Shown: piece by piece, positions 42,386 through 50,914 of the stretch
How positions within the stretch are numbered: the stretch's first letter is position 1
How the letters are laid out: every line of letters starts with the position of its first letter
Source: Foliimonas ilicis
GTDB taxonomy: Bacteria > Pseudomonadota > Alphaproteobacteria > Rhizobiales > Rhizobiaceae
DNA: 64,000 nt
Assembly: GCF_039939195.1 (NCBI RefSeq)
Contig: NZ_JBDUUH010000001.1
Span: 372,001 to 436,000, forward strand
Direction: 5' to 3'
Position numbers and translations under genes: made by a program
The notes under the pieces: generated by a model
Database searches by the model: none
Told to the model about the DNA's origin: nothing
What the model saw: the letters and a program-made list of their open reading frames with translations, nothing else

Positions 42386-43184
42386 CGGCGTACCACTCCA
42401 GGGTGAACTGTCCGGTTCGGGCAAGGCGGCTTTTGTCGATCCTGACCGTGAAACCTGGTGGCCCGATCGAGCCGTCGAGCGCGCCTTCCATGGTCTGGCG
42501 GGATGCGGCGGGAGCAGGCGATATAACCAGCCGCAGCGTGGCTGCGGTCGGTTCCGGCTCTGCAGCCTGCCGCAAAAGGAAAATCGGACGGCCAGCGAGT
42601 TGCGCGCGCCGATGCAGGCGCCGTGTTGCGGTCAGGTCCAGCCTTTGGGAATTGCCCCGAATTTCCAGAAGGACAAGCGAAAGCGCCTTCAACTGCGCTG
42701 CTTCCTCGGCCACCCACAATGCGTCGACAAGCTTGGGCATACGGGCAATCAGAAGGTTTTCGGGCTTTATTCCGAAGCGGGAATGAAGCCCCGGCGCATA
42801 GGGAAACCCTGCTTCCTGAAAGATTTCATGCGTGCCGATCCATAAAATGGGAAGGCGCTCTTCCGCCCTTTTCAACATCAACCCGGCAAGAGAAAGCGCA
42901 AAGCCTGCGACCGAACCGGCATCGCGGGTCTGGTGCCCATGAATTTCCGTCAGTGCCGCTTTCGGCAAGCCGCCTCCCAGGGCTGCATCGAAATTCTGCA
43001 CACCGGTCGGCACATAAGGGTCTTTTGGAACGGCCACGCCATTATGGCGGAGCACGATGTCTCCATCATCGGACTGCTGCGAATCGAGCGGCACTTCCAG
43101 CCTTTCGGGCAGGGTCCCTTCGATCCTGGCTATTGTCCGGCGCAGGGAAAAAAGTGTCTCCCGCGCCACGGCTGATGTCGCCAT
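42183..43184 (-). CDS. imuA: ImuA, RecA-like SOS mutagenesis protein
   Basis: 333 aa. ImuA is a RecA/SulA-like partner of ImuB and DnaE2. The core reads VPTGVQNFDAALGGGLPKAALTEIHG (about residues 58-83, degenerate P-loop region) and LPILWIGTHEIFQEAGFPYAPG. LLIARMPKLVDALWVAEEA and RLHRRAQLAGRPIFLLRQAA follow. The conserved part ends near residue 268 (GQFTLEWYADD). The last ~65 residues overlap imuB out of frame and look low in conservation, so the reading frame may be longer than functionally needed. A LexA box lies 24 bp upstream of the start. Confidence 0.9.
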   Translation of the reverse strand: MATSAVARETLFSLRRTIARIEGTLPERLEVPLDSQQSDDGDIVLRHNGVAVPKDPYVPTGVQNFDAALGGGLPKAALTEIHGHQTRDAGSVAGFALSLAGLMLKRAEERLPILWIGTHEIFQEAGFPYAPGLHSRFGIKPENLLIARMPKLVDALWVAEEAAQLKALSLVLLEIRGNSQRLDLTATRRLHRRAQLAGRPIFLLRQAAEPEPTAATLRLVISPAPAASRQTMEGALDGSIGPPGFTVRIDKSRLARTGQFTLEWYADDYAFEERRAALPENTRSVVSASDHRTDIAQASGEVLAFKPANADAALGGQPSREERPAHRGNRRAG

Positions 43185-43207
43185 GACGGTAATGCTTTCC
43201 GAAAATT

Positions 43208-43222
43208 GTTCCTGTTATGTTC
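43208..43222 (-). promoter_or_regulatory. LexA (SOS) operator upstream of imuA-imuB-dnaE2
   Basis: GTTC-CTGTTAT-GTTC is an exact match to the alphaproteobacterial LexA box GTTC-N7-GTTC, 24 bp upstream of imuA. It predicts DNA-damage induction of the whole mutasome operon. Confidence 0.92.
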
Positions 43223-43390
43223 CTATAGATTCCAAAGCCGACCCGAAGAGTCAAGCGGCATAGAGGAGAATTTATTCCTGTGGATGCGATTCACAAAGCA
43301 GCCGGGCAGTGCGGCTTATTTCTCCGGCTTTCGAGAAAGCCACTCGAAAGGTGCAGCATGAAAGGCTATATGCCCGTCAAAGGACAAAAA

Positions 43391-43849
43391 ATGGCCCGTA
43401 TCTACAAGACCCGTTCCTGGCACGATCAGCTTTCGCCTTCCATCGATGAGCTGGAGCTTTTGGCTCTGGAAGCTTATGCGCATCTGCCGGAAGAGTTCCG
43501 CAAGCTTACCGGCGAAATCATCATTCAATTTGCCGAGTTTCCGACCGACGAGATCATGGATGATCTGTCGCTGGAAACGCCTTTCGACCTGCTTGGTCTT
43601 TTCGAAGGGCGCGGCATTGCCGAACGCTGGAACCCGCAGACGGGCGAAGGCCCCAACCGCGTCACGCTCTACCGGCGGGCGATCATCGATTATTGGGCCG
43701 AAAACGAGGAGACGATGGGCGACATCGTCACCCATGTCCTGATCCACGAAATCGGCCACCATTTCGGCCTTTCCGACGACGATATGGAAAGGCTGGAAGA
43801 GGAAGCTGATTCCAGCAATCAGCCTTCCGCCGGCGAGCTTGGCCAGTAG
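43391..43849 (+). CDS. Small zincin-type metallopeptidase (HEXXH)
   Basis: 152 aa from the ATG after AAAGGAC; upstream in-frame ATGs add unconserved residues. It belongs to the minimal metallopeptidase family (zincin_1). The zinc-binding HEIGHHFGLSDDDMERLE sits near residue 125 inside GDIVTHVLIHEIGHH. Other family markers are ALEAYAHLPEEFRKL, EIIIQFAEFPTDEIMDD and LLGLFEGRGIAE with VTLYRRAIIDYW. The members are cytosolic, with few characterised substrates. It is divergent from imuA, and no terminator was noted before the convergent DUF1737 gene. Confidence 0.9.
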   Translation: MARIYKTRSWHDQLSPSIDELELLALEAYAHLPEEFRKLTGEIIIQFAEFPTDEIMDDLSLETPFDLLGLFEGRGIAERWNPQTGEGPNRVTLYRRAIIDYWAENEETMGDIVTHVLIHEIGHHFGLSDDDMERLEEEADSSNQPSAGELGQ

Positions 43850-43858
43850 TTTTCTGGA

Positions 43859-44065
43859 TTAGTGTTCGCTGAGTTTCGTGTCGGGCGTATATTCCTTGCC
43901 TTCGACGTCCTTAACCACGGCCTGCCCGCAGCGCATCGTGTTCGTGGCGGTATCGAAAGCGTAAGTGGGCGAGCCATAAAGGTGCCAGCCCTTGTTGAGC
44001 GCTGCCGTTACTTTATGACAGAAGCTTGCATCATCGACGGCGGTCAGCAGGCGGTAGAGTTTCAT
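43859..44065 (-). CDS. DUF1737-domain small protein
   Basis: 68 aa. KLYRLLTAVDDASFCHKVTAALNKGW then LYGSPTYAFDTATNTMRCGQAV is the DUF1737 pattern, a short alpha/beta domain of unknown function often beside lyase or carboxylase genes. Its ATG overlaps the stop of the CitE-like gene (ATGA), so the two are translationally coupled. No function is proposed. Confidence 0.85.
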   Translation of the reverse strand: MKLYRLLTAVDDASFCHKVTAALNKGWHLYGSPTYAFDTATNTMRCGQAVVKDVEGKEYTPDTKLSEH

Positions 44066-44967
44066 ACTTTATCCTTCGAAATGTTCGTTTCGCCCGCTCT
44101 GGCGAGCAGTTTTTCGGCTTGCGCGAGATGCAAGCGTTCGACCATGCGGCCATTCATCGAGATTGCACCTTTTCCAGCATTTTCGGGCAAAGCGAAAGCC
44201 GAAACGATATCATTAGCTTCGGAAATCGCTTCATTTGATGGCGAAAAGGCACGATTTGCCGGTTCTATCTGCGCCGGGTGGATGAGCGTCTTGCCATCGA
44301 AACCCATAGCCGCCGCTTCCGTGCATTCCTTGGTGAAGGCATCGATGTCGCGGAAATCATTGCTTACGCCATCGAGAATTTCGAGCCCGCCAGCGCGGGC
44401 GGCCAGAATCATTTGCATCAGCCATGGCACGAGATAGCGCCGGTCCGGCGTCGCAAGGATGCCGGTGTCTTTGACGAGATCGTTGGTCCCGGCGACGAAG
44501 CAGGCAAGCCTTGCTGCAGGGTCTCGTCCGAGTTCGGCAATAGCACCGATGTTCAGCATCGCCTTCGGCGTCTCGATCATCGCCCATAGCCTGACGCTAT
44601 CTGGCGCGTCATTGTCGTCGAGCACGTCGCCCGCTTCGAGAATGTCACGCGCGGTATCGACCTTAGGAAGCAGGATGCCGTCCGGCTCGCATTCCATCGC
44701 GGCGGTCAGATCTTCCGCGCCCCATTCGCCCGAAAGTGCATTGATGCGGATGATCATTTCGCGTCCTGGCTTGCGCGCTGAAAACAGCGCCTTCAACCTG
44801 TCGCGCGCCGCCTGCTTCTCGGATGGCGCGACGGCGTCCTCCAGATCGAAAATAACGCAATCGCAGGCGAGGCTTTCCAGCTTTGCCAGCGCTTTTTCGT
44901 TGGAAGCGGGAATGTAGAGAACCGAGCGGCGCGGGCGGAAAATCTGATTGAGCATGGGCGAATTCAT
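44062..44967 (-). CDS. HpcH/HpaI aldolase / CitE-like CoA-ester lyase family protein
   Basis: 301 aa from the ATG at 44965-44967; an ATG at 44955 and a TTG at 44991 are alternatives. TIM-barrel CitE/Mcl family: RRSVLYIPASNEKALAKLES at the start, CVIFDLEDAVAPSEKQAARD with metal-binding Glu/Asp, EMIIRINALSGEW and DGILLPKVD. Next come LWAMIETPKAMLNI and the C-terminal KTLIHPAQIEPANRAF. Relatives cleave malyl-CoA, beta-methylmalyl-CoA or citramalyl-CoA. The substrate cannot be fixed from the sequence. It is divergent from the FAD oxidoreductase across 89 bp. Confidence 0.88.
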   Translation of the reverse strand: MNSPMLNQIFRPRRSVLYIPASNEKALAKLESLACDCVIFDLEDAVAPSEKQAARDRLKALFSARKPGREMIIRINALSGEWGAEDLTAAMECEPDGILLPKVDTARDILEAGDVLDDNDAPDSVRLWAMIETPKAMLNIGAIAELGRDPAARLACFVAGTNDLVKDTGILATPDRRYLVPWLMQMILAARAGGLEILDGVSNDFRDIDAFTKECTEAAAMGFDGKTLIHPAQIEPANRAFSPSNEAISEANDIVSAFALPENAGKGAISMNGRMVERLHLAQAEKLLARAGETNISKDKV

Positions 44968-45056
44968 GCATCTCAAACAGGCGACGCGCAAGCCCTTGCG
45001 AACAGGCCGCGAAACTGGTTCCCTCTCGACGATTCGAGCTGAAAAAGGTCTGGTTC

Positions 45057-46226
45057 ATGGCGCGTTATGATGTCGTCATCGTCGGTGGAGCGATTGTCGG
45101 AAGCGCCGTCGCCTATTATCTGCGCGAGGAAGGATTTTCAGGTTCGATCGCCGTGATCGAACGCGATCCCCAATTCTCTCAAGCCGCCACGACGCTTTCC
45201 TGCGCCTCGATCCGTCAGCAATTCTCTATCCCTGAAAATATTCGCCTTTCGCAGTTTACGCTCGGCCTTTTCCGGCGGCTCAAACAGGAATTCGGCGAAG
45301 AGGCGGATATCGGCTTTCGCGAGAAGGGCTATCTCATTCTCGCCAGCGATGACGGCCAGAGCATTCTGGAAGCCAATCACCGTGCGCAAGAGGCTGAGGG
45401 AGCCGACATTCTGTTGGAAGATGCTGAAGCGCTTGAGCGCCGCTTTTCCTGGATTTCGACGGAAGGCATAGTTGCTGGCGCCTATGGCCGTTCGGGCGAG
45501 GGCTGGTTCGACGCGCATGCACTACTTCTGCTGTTCCGCAAGGCGCTCAAGAGCAAGTCCGTCGATCTCATCTTAGGCGAGGTAGTGGCGATGGAGCGCA
45601 ATGGCACCAGCGTCGATTCGGTGACTTTGGAAAGCGGCGATAAGCTCGAGGCAGGCATCGTCGTCAATGCGGCGGGGCCGAATGCCGGCAAGGTTGCGGC
45701 GATGGCAGGGCTTGTCCTTCCCGTCGAGCCGCGCAAGCGCAACGTCTTCGTGTTCGAAGCGCATGACCGCTTTACCGATATGCCTTTGATGGTCGATCCG
45801 AGCGGTGTCTATGTCCGGCCGGAAGGCAGCGTCTACATTACCGGCGGTGCCGAGCCAGAAGATACAGACGGCCCCGCTGATCCTAATGATTTCAATCCCG
45901 ATTGGCCGCTTTTCGAAGAGGTGATCTGGCCGGTTCTGGCAACGCGCGTTCCCGCCTTCGAGGCGATCAAGCCGACACGCGCATGGGTCGGCCACTATGA
46001 TTACAATGTGCTCGACCAGAATGCGGTGATCGGGCGGCATCCCGAGATGACGAATTTTCTGTTCGCCAACGGGTTTTCCGGCCACGGACTCCAGCAGGCT
46101 CCAGCAGTCGGCAAGGCAATTGCCGAACTGATCGTTCATGGCGGATACCGAAGCATCGATTGCTCGGCATTCGGTTATGAGCGGATTGCCGAGAATCGGC
46201 CATTTCGCGAGCTGAACGTCATTTAA
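45057..46226 (+). CDS. FAD-dependent oxidoreductase of the DAO family
   Basis: 389 aa. The N-terminal dinucleotide motif is YDVVIVGGAIVGSAVAYYLR with ERDP as the ribose-binding acid. Substrate-domain features are SQAATTLSCASIRQQFSIPEN and RFSWISTEGIVAGAYGRSGEGW. The C-terminal FAD contact is LFANGFSGHGLQQAPAVGKAIAELI. The pattern is that of sarcosine, glycine or dimethylglycine oxidase-like enzymes of the inner face of the membrane or cytosol, but the substrate is unknown. It is convergent with the DUF72 gene, whose stop codon it overlaps by 8 bp. Confidence 0.88.
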   Translation: MARYDVVIVGGAIVGSAVAYYLREEGFSGSIAVIERDPQFSQAATTLSCASIRQQFSIPENIRLSQFTLGLFRRLKQEFGEEADIGFREKGYLILASDDGQSILEANHRAQEAEGADILLEDAEALERRFSWISTEGIVAGAYGRSGEGWFDAHALLLLFRKALKSKSVDLILGEVVAMERNGTSVDSVTLESGDKLEAGIVVNAAGPNAGKVAAMAGLVLPVEPRKRNVFVFEAHDRFTDMPLMVDPSGVYVRPEGSVYITGGAEPEDTDGPADPNDFNPDWPLFEEVIWPVLATRVPAFEAIKPTRAWVGHYDYNVLDQNAVIGRHPEMTNFLFANGFSGHGLQQAPAVGKAIAELIVHGGYRSIDCSAFGYERIAENRPFRELNVI

Positions 46227-46947
46227 GCATCGATGATTTGAGCGAAAGCGCGTTTTCCAGCGCGTGAAATTGCGCGGTATTGTCGAAAATGCACCAGCTT
46301 TCCGCGTTTGCCGCTTTCATGTTTCCGGCGATGGTTTCAATGCGGTCGGGCTCGTAATTCGAATGATAGATGCGCGGCGAGCCGTGCATTCGAAAATATG
46401 CGAGGCCATTCCAGCCGCCCGGTGATGTGGCGTCAGGAACGGGCGGCGGGTCTGCGGCGACGCGCGAGATTTTAGCATCTTTGAGCATTGCAGTCGGCTT
46501 CGGCCCGAACCAGCTTGCGTGACGCGGCTCTAGAGCAATCGGCGTATCACTTCTCGATCTCAGCTCATCGAAAAACTTTGATGCAATTTCCGGTTCGAAA
46601 CGCAGGCTAGGCGGAAGCTGGACCAGAAGTACGCCGAGCTTTTCTCCAAGGCCATTTGCTTCGGACAGAAATTTCTCCAGAAGCGCTTCGCATTCCTTCA
46701 AACGATGCTCATGCGTAATGGCTTTCGGGATTTTCACCGAAAAACGGAATATTTCAGGAACAGACCGAGCCCATTTTTCGTAAGTTTCGCGCCGATGCGG
46801 TCGGTAAAAGCTGGAGTTGATTTCGACCGCGTTCAGTTGGCGCGCATAGCGTTCGATATGCGCGCCATCGCCCGGAAATGCATCTGCATGGTGCGATGCT
46901 ATGCTCCAGCCTGCCGTGCCGATATAAATGCGATCCATGCCTTGCAT
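46219..46947 (-). CDS. DUF72 (YecE-like) domain protein
   Basis: 242 aa. TIM-barrel DUF72 family: IYIGTAGWSIASHHADAFPG, QLNAVEINSSFYRPHRRETY and FRFSVKIPKAITHEHRL. Also LLVQLPPSLRFEPEIA, IALEPRHASWF and YFRMHGSPRIYHSNYEP. Such proteins are widespread, and no enzymatic activity is securely known. The start could be three codons later (ATG at 46938). The 3' end overlaps the convergent FAD oxidoreductase by 8 bp. Confidence 0.9.
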   Translation of the reverse strand: MQGMDRIYIGTAGWSIASHHADAFPGDGAHIERYARQLNAVEINSSFYRPHRRETYEKWARSVPEIFRFSVKIPKAITHEHRLKECEALLEKFLSEANGLGEKLGVLLVQLPPSLRFEPEIASKFFDELRSRSDTPIALEPRHASWFGPKPTAMLKDAKISRVAADPPPVPDATSPGGWNGLAYFRMHGSPRIYHSNYEPDRIETIAGNMKAANAESWCIFDNTAQFHALENALSLKSSMLK

Positions 46948-47160
46948 CTGGCAGTAAACCGGCGAACGTCAAGCCGTTGACGTTTAGCATCGCAATCCCT
47001 ATCTGAGCCGGGTCAGGGCGGGAAGCCCCTGCCGCTCGCGGCCAAAAGCCATGGTGAAGCTTCCCTCTAAAATTCGTTTCCCCTGTCATAGCGACGGCCG
47101 AAACGGCAATGCGGGCTCCCGTTCTTTTATGCGCCGTTTGTGAAAGCAAGGAGCGAAACG

Positions 47161-47601
47161 ATGACCAGCATTCAGTCATCCGACCACAAAACACATGCCC
47201 GCAGGCTGCGCGATGCGCTGGCTGCCGAAGGGCTAACCATATCGCACGCCAAAGCGCTCGAACTCGTCGCCCGCCAGAATGGTGCGCGCGACTGGAACAC
47301 ACTTGCCGCGCGTCCTGTCGAAAAGAACGAGCCTGCGATCGGCGCGCCCTTTTCGGTAGGCGAAAACGTAGCCGGAACCTTCAACGGCAATCCGGCGCAA
47401 GGCCGCGTCATCGGCCTGTCGGAAACGATCAAGCCCGATCTCTGGCGCGTCACCGTCGCGTTCAACCCGCCGGTCGATGTGGTGACCTCGAAGCTGTTTT
47501 CCTCGCCGCGGAAGCGCGTGGAAATGGTGGTGGGCGCCGATGGAAAGTCGCGCCGCCTGACTGGCACCGAAACCGGCGTCATGGCTTTGCAAAGAGCCTG
47601 A
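47161..47601 (+). CDS. Small glyoxalase-superfamily-related protein
   Basis: 146 aa, start after AAGGAGCGAAACG. The N-terminal ~55 residues (KTHARRLRDALAAEGLTISH, AKALELVARQNGARDWNTLAA) form a helical module found in proteins annotated as glyoxalase-related in Rhizobiales. The C-terminal half reads FSVGENVAGTFNGNPAQGRVIGL and ends in basic residues, like a small beta-barrel. Metal ligands of true glyoxalase I are not evident, so enzymatic function is doubtful. It stands alone with its own terminator. Confidence 0.7.
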   Translation: MTSIQSSDHKTHARRLRDALAAEGLTISHAKALELVARQNGARDWNTLAARPVEKNEPAIGAPFSVGENVAGTFNGNPAQGRVIGLSETIKPDLWRVTVAFNPPVDVVTSKLFSSPRKRVEMVVGADGKSRRLTGTETGVMALQRA

Positions 47602-47633
47602 TCGGCTTCAAGTGCTGTTTTTACGATCACATT

Positions 47634-47662
47634 AAGGGGCAGCAGCAATGCTGCCCCTTTGA
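47634..47662 (+). terminator. Rho-independent terminator after the glyoxalase-related gene
   Basis: AAGGGGCAGCA (47634-47644) pairs with TGCTGCCCCTT (47649-47659), followed by TGATTT. It lies 32 bp after the stop and before leuD. Confidence 0.82.
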
Positions 47663-47728
47663 TTTGCCGGCCAGCTTGTGTAAAGCGTTTCAGAGAAATC
47701 CTTAGGTCGAACCCACGGACTGATTGCG

Positions 47729-48334
47729 ATGGAAAAATTCACGAAGCTGACTGGCGTTGCCGCGCCCATGCCGATTATCAATGTCGATACGGACATGATC
47801 ATTCCGAAGGATTATCTGAAGACGATCAAGCGCACGGGTCTACGTGCGGGACTTTTCGCGGAAATGCGCCTCAATGATGATGGCAGCGAAAATCCTGATT
47901 TCGTGCTGAACAAGCCGGCTTATCGCAACGCTCAGATTCTTGTGGCGGGTGATAATTTCGGTTGCGGATCGTCGCGCGAGCATGCGCCATGGGCGCTTCT
48001 CGATTTCGGCATTCGCTGCGTGATTTCGACCAGCTTCGCCGATATTTTCTACAATAACTGTTTCAAGAACGGCATTCTGCCGATCGTCGTCAGTCAGGAA
48101 AACCTCGACAAGCTAATGGATGACGCCTCGCGCGGTGCCAATGCGACCGTGACCGTCGATCTCGAAGCGCTGGAAATTCGTGGCCCCGACGGCGGCGTCG
48201 TCAAGTTCGACGTCGATGCGTTCAAGCGTCATTGCCTGCTCAACGGTCTGGACGATATCGGCCTGACCATGGAAAAGGCATCGTCGATCAGCGCCTTCGA
48301 AAAGAAGAACGCCGAAAGCCGTCCCTGGGCTTAA
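47729..48334 (+). CDS. leuD: 3-isopropylmalate dehydratase small subunit
   Basis: 201 aa. With LeuC it isomerises 2-isopropylmalate to 3-isopropylmalate in leucine synthesis. It has MEKFTKLTGVAAPMPIINVDTDMIIPKDYLK, the substrate loop LVAGDNFGCGSSREHAPWALLDFG and VISTSFADIFYNNCFKNGILPI. The length and start are typical. leuC is not in the window. leuB lies 1.5 kb downstream after two unrelated genes, an arrangement seen in rhizobial chromosomes. Confidence 0.97.
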   Translation: MEKFTKLTGVAAPMPIINVDTDMIIPKDYLKTIKRTGLRAGLFAEMRLNDDGSENPDFVLNKPAYRNAQILVAGDNFGCGSSREHAPWALLDFGIRCVISTSFADIFYNNCFKNGILPIVVSQENLDKLMDDASRGANATVTVDLEALEIRGPDGGVVKFDVDAFKRHCLLNGLDDIGLTMEKASSISAFEKKNAESRPWA

Positions 48335-48354
48335 TCCTCTAAGCGTATTTTTTC

Positions 48355-48397
48355 GCAATTCCGGACGGAAAACCGCACACACTTTTCCTGGAGTTGC
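48355..48397. repeat. Imperfect palindromic intergenic repeat after leuD
   Basis: Arms GCAATTCCGGACGGAAAA and TTTTCCTGGAGTTGC around a CCGCACACAC loop. It matches a very common short intergenic repeat type of Rhizobiales genomes, recognised from memory rather than searched. It may also act as a leuD transcript end. Confidence 0.6.
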
Positions 48398-48485
48398 TTT
48401 GGCGGGCTGACAGCGGCCCGCCCATCGTGGCACACTCCGATCAATCGAACGCGCCGTAAAGGCGCGCATCTTGACGGAGGCTTCC

Positions 48486-49313
48486 ATGAAAACCGCCCTG
48501 TTTCTAGCCGCGTTCTTGGCTAGTGCCAGTATTGCGTTCGCGCAGGATGAAAAGCCGCAATCCATCCCTTTTGAGGGTGGAAATTTCACTGTCACGCAGA
48601 ATGAGGATTTCGAGAAAATCCTCACCTTCGACGGTAAGGAACTAGCGCGTAATTATGTCGTCTATTACGATCGCACGGTCGAGCTCGGCGATGTGAAAGT
48701 GGCGCTTTTCGCTGTCGGAGATGGCGGCAATGCCTGTGGTCCCGCACAACTCATGGTCTGGAAAGACGACGGCGGCGAAATCCAGACCGAGAGCGTCGGC
48801 GAGGATGATTGCGGCGCGCCGCCTCCTGCGGTCACACAAGACACGATCTTCTTCGTTCCTTATCTGATGCCGGGCGATGAAGCGCCGGTCAGAAGCTGGT
48901 CACCGTCCGAGGGTTTGAAGATTTCAGGCAATCTGGTTTTCACCACGCAGCCTGGAACAGGATGGGCGGATCTCGATCCGAAAAAGCTCGGACACATCAT
49001 GGAAATTTTCACCAATGAGGATGTCTACAATGTCTCAAAAACGCTGCTCGGCGATGCGCTGGGCGATGTCACGACAGGGCTGATCGTCGGCAGCGAGCCA
49101 GAGACGCTTGCTTCCGGCGTGATTTATGCGAGAGGCTGCGTTCCGCATGCTTGCGGAAGTTCCGATGCTTTTATGGCCGTCGATGCGGCCAACAAGAAGC
49201 TCTATTTCGCGCAGCAGGGCGACAAGCCGGTGCCTGCCGCATGGCCAGCGCTTGACGAATGGCCAGCCGATATTCACGAAGCGATGACACAGGCGCTCGC
49301 GCCGCAGCAATAG
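48486..49313 (+). CDS. Exported protein of unknown function between leuD and ridA
   Basis: 275 aa, start after a strong ACGGAGG. A clear Sec signal peptide ends near residue 20 (LASASIAFAQDE). The mature part is acidic with four to six cysteines (GNACGPAQLMVW, DDCGAPPPAV, GCVPHACGSSDAFM), consistent with disulphides in the periplasm. It alternates short beta-like segments and has no recognised catalytic motif. Homologues at this place between leuD and leuB are common in Brucella relatives. No function is proposed. Confidence 0.8.
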   Translation: MKTALFLAAFLASASIAFAQDEKPQSIPFEGGNFTVTQNEDFEKILTFDGKELARNYVVYYDRTVELGDVKVALFAVGDGGNACGPAQLMVWKDDGGEIQTESVGEDDCGAPPPAVTQDTIFFVPYLMPGDEAPVRSWSPSEGLKISGNLVFTTQPGTGWADLDPKKLGHIMEIFTNEDVYNVSKTLLGDALGDVTTGLIVGSEPETLASGVIYARGCVPHACGSSDAFMAVDAANKKLYFAQQGDKPVPAAWPALDEWPADIHEAMTQALAPQQ

Positions 49314-49321
49314 GTTCATCC

Positions 49322-49702
49322 ATGCGCAAACTGATTTCCACGGGCTCGCCCTTCGAGAAGACGGCCGGATATTCGCGCGCGGTCGTGCAGGGCGACTGGT
49401 GCTTTGTTTCCGGCACGACCGGCTATGATTATGCGACCATGATCATGCCGGAAACGGTCGAAGAACAGACAAGCAATTGCCTGAAAACCATCGAAAAGGC
49501 GCTCAAGGAGGGCGGGTTCTCGATGGAAGATGTGATGCGCGCGAATTATTACATCACGGATTCCGCCTTCGTTGACCTCGTATTCCCGATTCTCGGACAG
49601 GCATTCGGCGAAATTAGACCGGCAGCCACGATGATCGTCTGCGGCCTCAACAAGCCTGAAATGAAGATCGAGATCGAAGTCACGGCATTGAAACGCCCAT
49701 AA
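49322..49702 (+). CDS. RidA-family protein (YjgF/YER057c/UK114)
   Basis: 126 aa, 8 bp after the upstream stop. The RidA fold is shown by PFEKTAGYSRAVVQGDWCFVSGTTGYDYA, TSNCLKTIEKALKEGGFSM and VMRANYYITDSAFVDLVFPILGQAF. In canonical RidA an arginine in the terminal IxxxCxGR/KPxxxIEV region binds the iminoacrylate carboxylate. Here it reads MIVCGLNKPEMKIEIEV without that arginine position, so this looks like one of the divergent Rid subgroups and imine hydrolysis is uncertain. Confidence 0.85.
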   Translation: MRKLISTGSPFEKTAGYSRAVVQGDWCFVSGTTGYDYATMIMPETVEEQTSNCLKTIEKALKEGGFSMEDVMRANYYITDSAFVDLVFPILGQAFGEIRPAATMIVCGLNKPEMKIEIEVTALKRP

Positions 49703-49789
49703 GCTTTTTGGACGCTGCGTAAGCTCTTGCAAGGCGACCTTTCGCGGTTTAGCAAGGCGCCAGTTCATCGCAGTCAGAAAGGCTTTTCC

Positions 49790-50902
49790 ATGGCATCCCG
49801 CAAGCTTCTTCTTCTTCCCGGCGACGGCATCGGCCCAGAGGCCATGGCCGAAGTGCGAAAGCTCATTTCCGCGATGAACGAGACGCTCGGCACCGACTTC
49901 GTAACCGAGGAAGGTCTTGTCGGCGGTTGCGCCTACGACGCGCATGGTCAGGCGATTTCCGATGCGGACATGGAAAAGGCGCTTGCGGCCGACGCCGTGC
50001 TGTTCGGTGCGGTCGGCGGCCCGAAATGGGATAGCGTGCCTTACGAGGTTCGCCCGGAAGCCGGTCTTCTGCGTCTGCGCAAGGACATGGAGCTTTTCGC
50101 AAATCTGCGTCCTGCTATCTGCTATCCGGCACTGGCCGAATCCTCCTCGCTCAAGCCTGAGGTGGTCGAGGGTCTCGACATCCTCATCATTCGCGAACTG
50201 ACCGGCGGTGTCTATTTCGGCGAGCCTAAGGAAATCATCGATCTCGGCAACGGCCAGAAGCGCGGCATCGATACGCAGGTTTATGACACGTTCGAGATCG
50301 AGCGCATTTCAGGTGTCGCTTTCGAACTCGCGCGCACGCGCCAGAACCGCGTCACTTCGATGGAAAAGCGCAATGTCATGAAGTCCGGCGTGTTGTGGAA
50401 CGAGGTCGTGACGGCCACGCACAAGGCGAAATATTCCGATGTGAAGCTCGACCATATGCTGGCCGATGCGGGCGGTATGCAGCTTGTGCGCTGGCCCAAG
50501 CAGTTCGACGTGATCGTCACCGACAATCTATTCGGCGATATGTTGTCGGATGTCGCGGCTATGCTGACCGGCTCGCTCGGTATGCTGCCGTCTGCCTCGC
50601 TTGGTGCACCGGATGCGCTGACGGCTAAGCGCAAGGCGCTTTACGAGCCGGTTCATGGCTCGGCGCCCGACATTGCAGGGCAGGGCATCGCAAACCCGAT
50701 CGCCATGATAGCGTCTTTCGCCATGTGTCTGCGTTATTCGTTCGAAATGGTGACGGAAGCCGATCGTCTGGAAGCAGCGATTGCCGCTGTCCTCGACGAC
50801 GGTCTGCGTACCAAGGACATCATGTCCGAAGGCAAGACCGAAGTCGGCACCGTCGCTATGGGCGATGCCATCATCGCGAAGTTCAAGGCGCTTTCTGCCT
50901 GA
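49790..50902 (+). CDS. leuB: 3-isopropylmalate dehydrogenase
   Basis: 370 aa from MASRKLLLLPGDGIGPEAM; a longer reading adds 21 unconserved residues. It oxidises and decarboxylates 3-isopropylmalate to 2-oxoisocaproate with NAD+. Seen: VLFGAVGGPKW, LLRLRKDMELFANLRPAICY, the substrate-binding RELTGGVYFGEPKE, DHMLADAGGMQLVRWPKQFD with metal-binding aspartates, NLFGDMLSDVAAMLTGSLGM and YEPVHGSAPDIAGQGIANP. Downstream lies a long nested inverted repeat that may end the transcript. Confidence 0.97.
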   Translation: MASRKLLLLPGDGIGPEAMAEVRKLISAMNETLGTDFVTEEGLVGGCAYDAHGQAISDADMEKALAADAVLFGAVGGPKWDSVPYEVRPEAGLLRLRKDMELFANLRPAICYPALAESSSLKPEVVEGLDILIIRELTGGVYFGEPKEIIDLGNGQKRGIDTQVYDTFEIERISGVAFELARTRQNRVTSMEKRNVMKSGVLWNEVVTATHKAKYSDVKLDHMLADAGGMQLVRWPKQFDVIVTDNLFGDMLSDVAAMLTGSLGMLPSASLGAPDALTAKRKALYEPVHGSAPDIAGQGIANPIAMIASFAMCLRYSFEMVTEADRLEAAIAAVLDDGLRTKDIMSEGKTEVGTVAMGDAIIAKFKALSA

Positions 50903-50914
50903 TCTTCTCAACCA

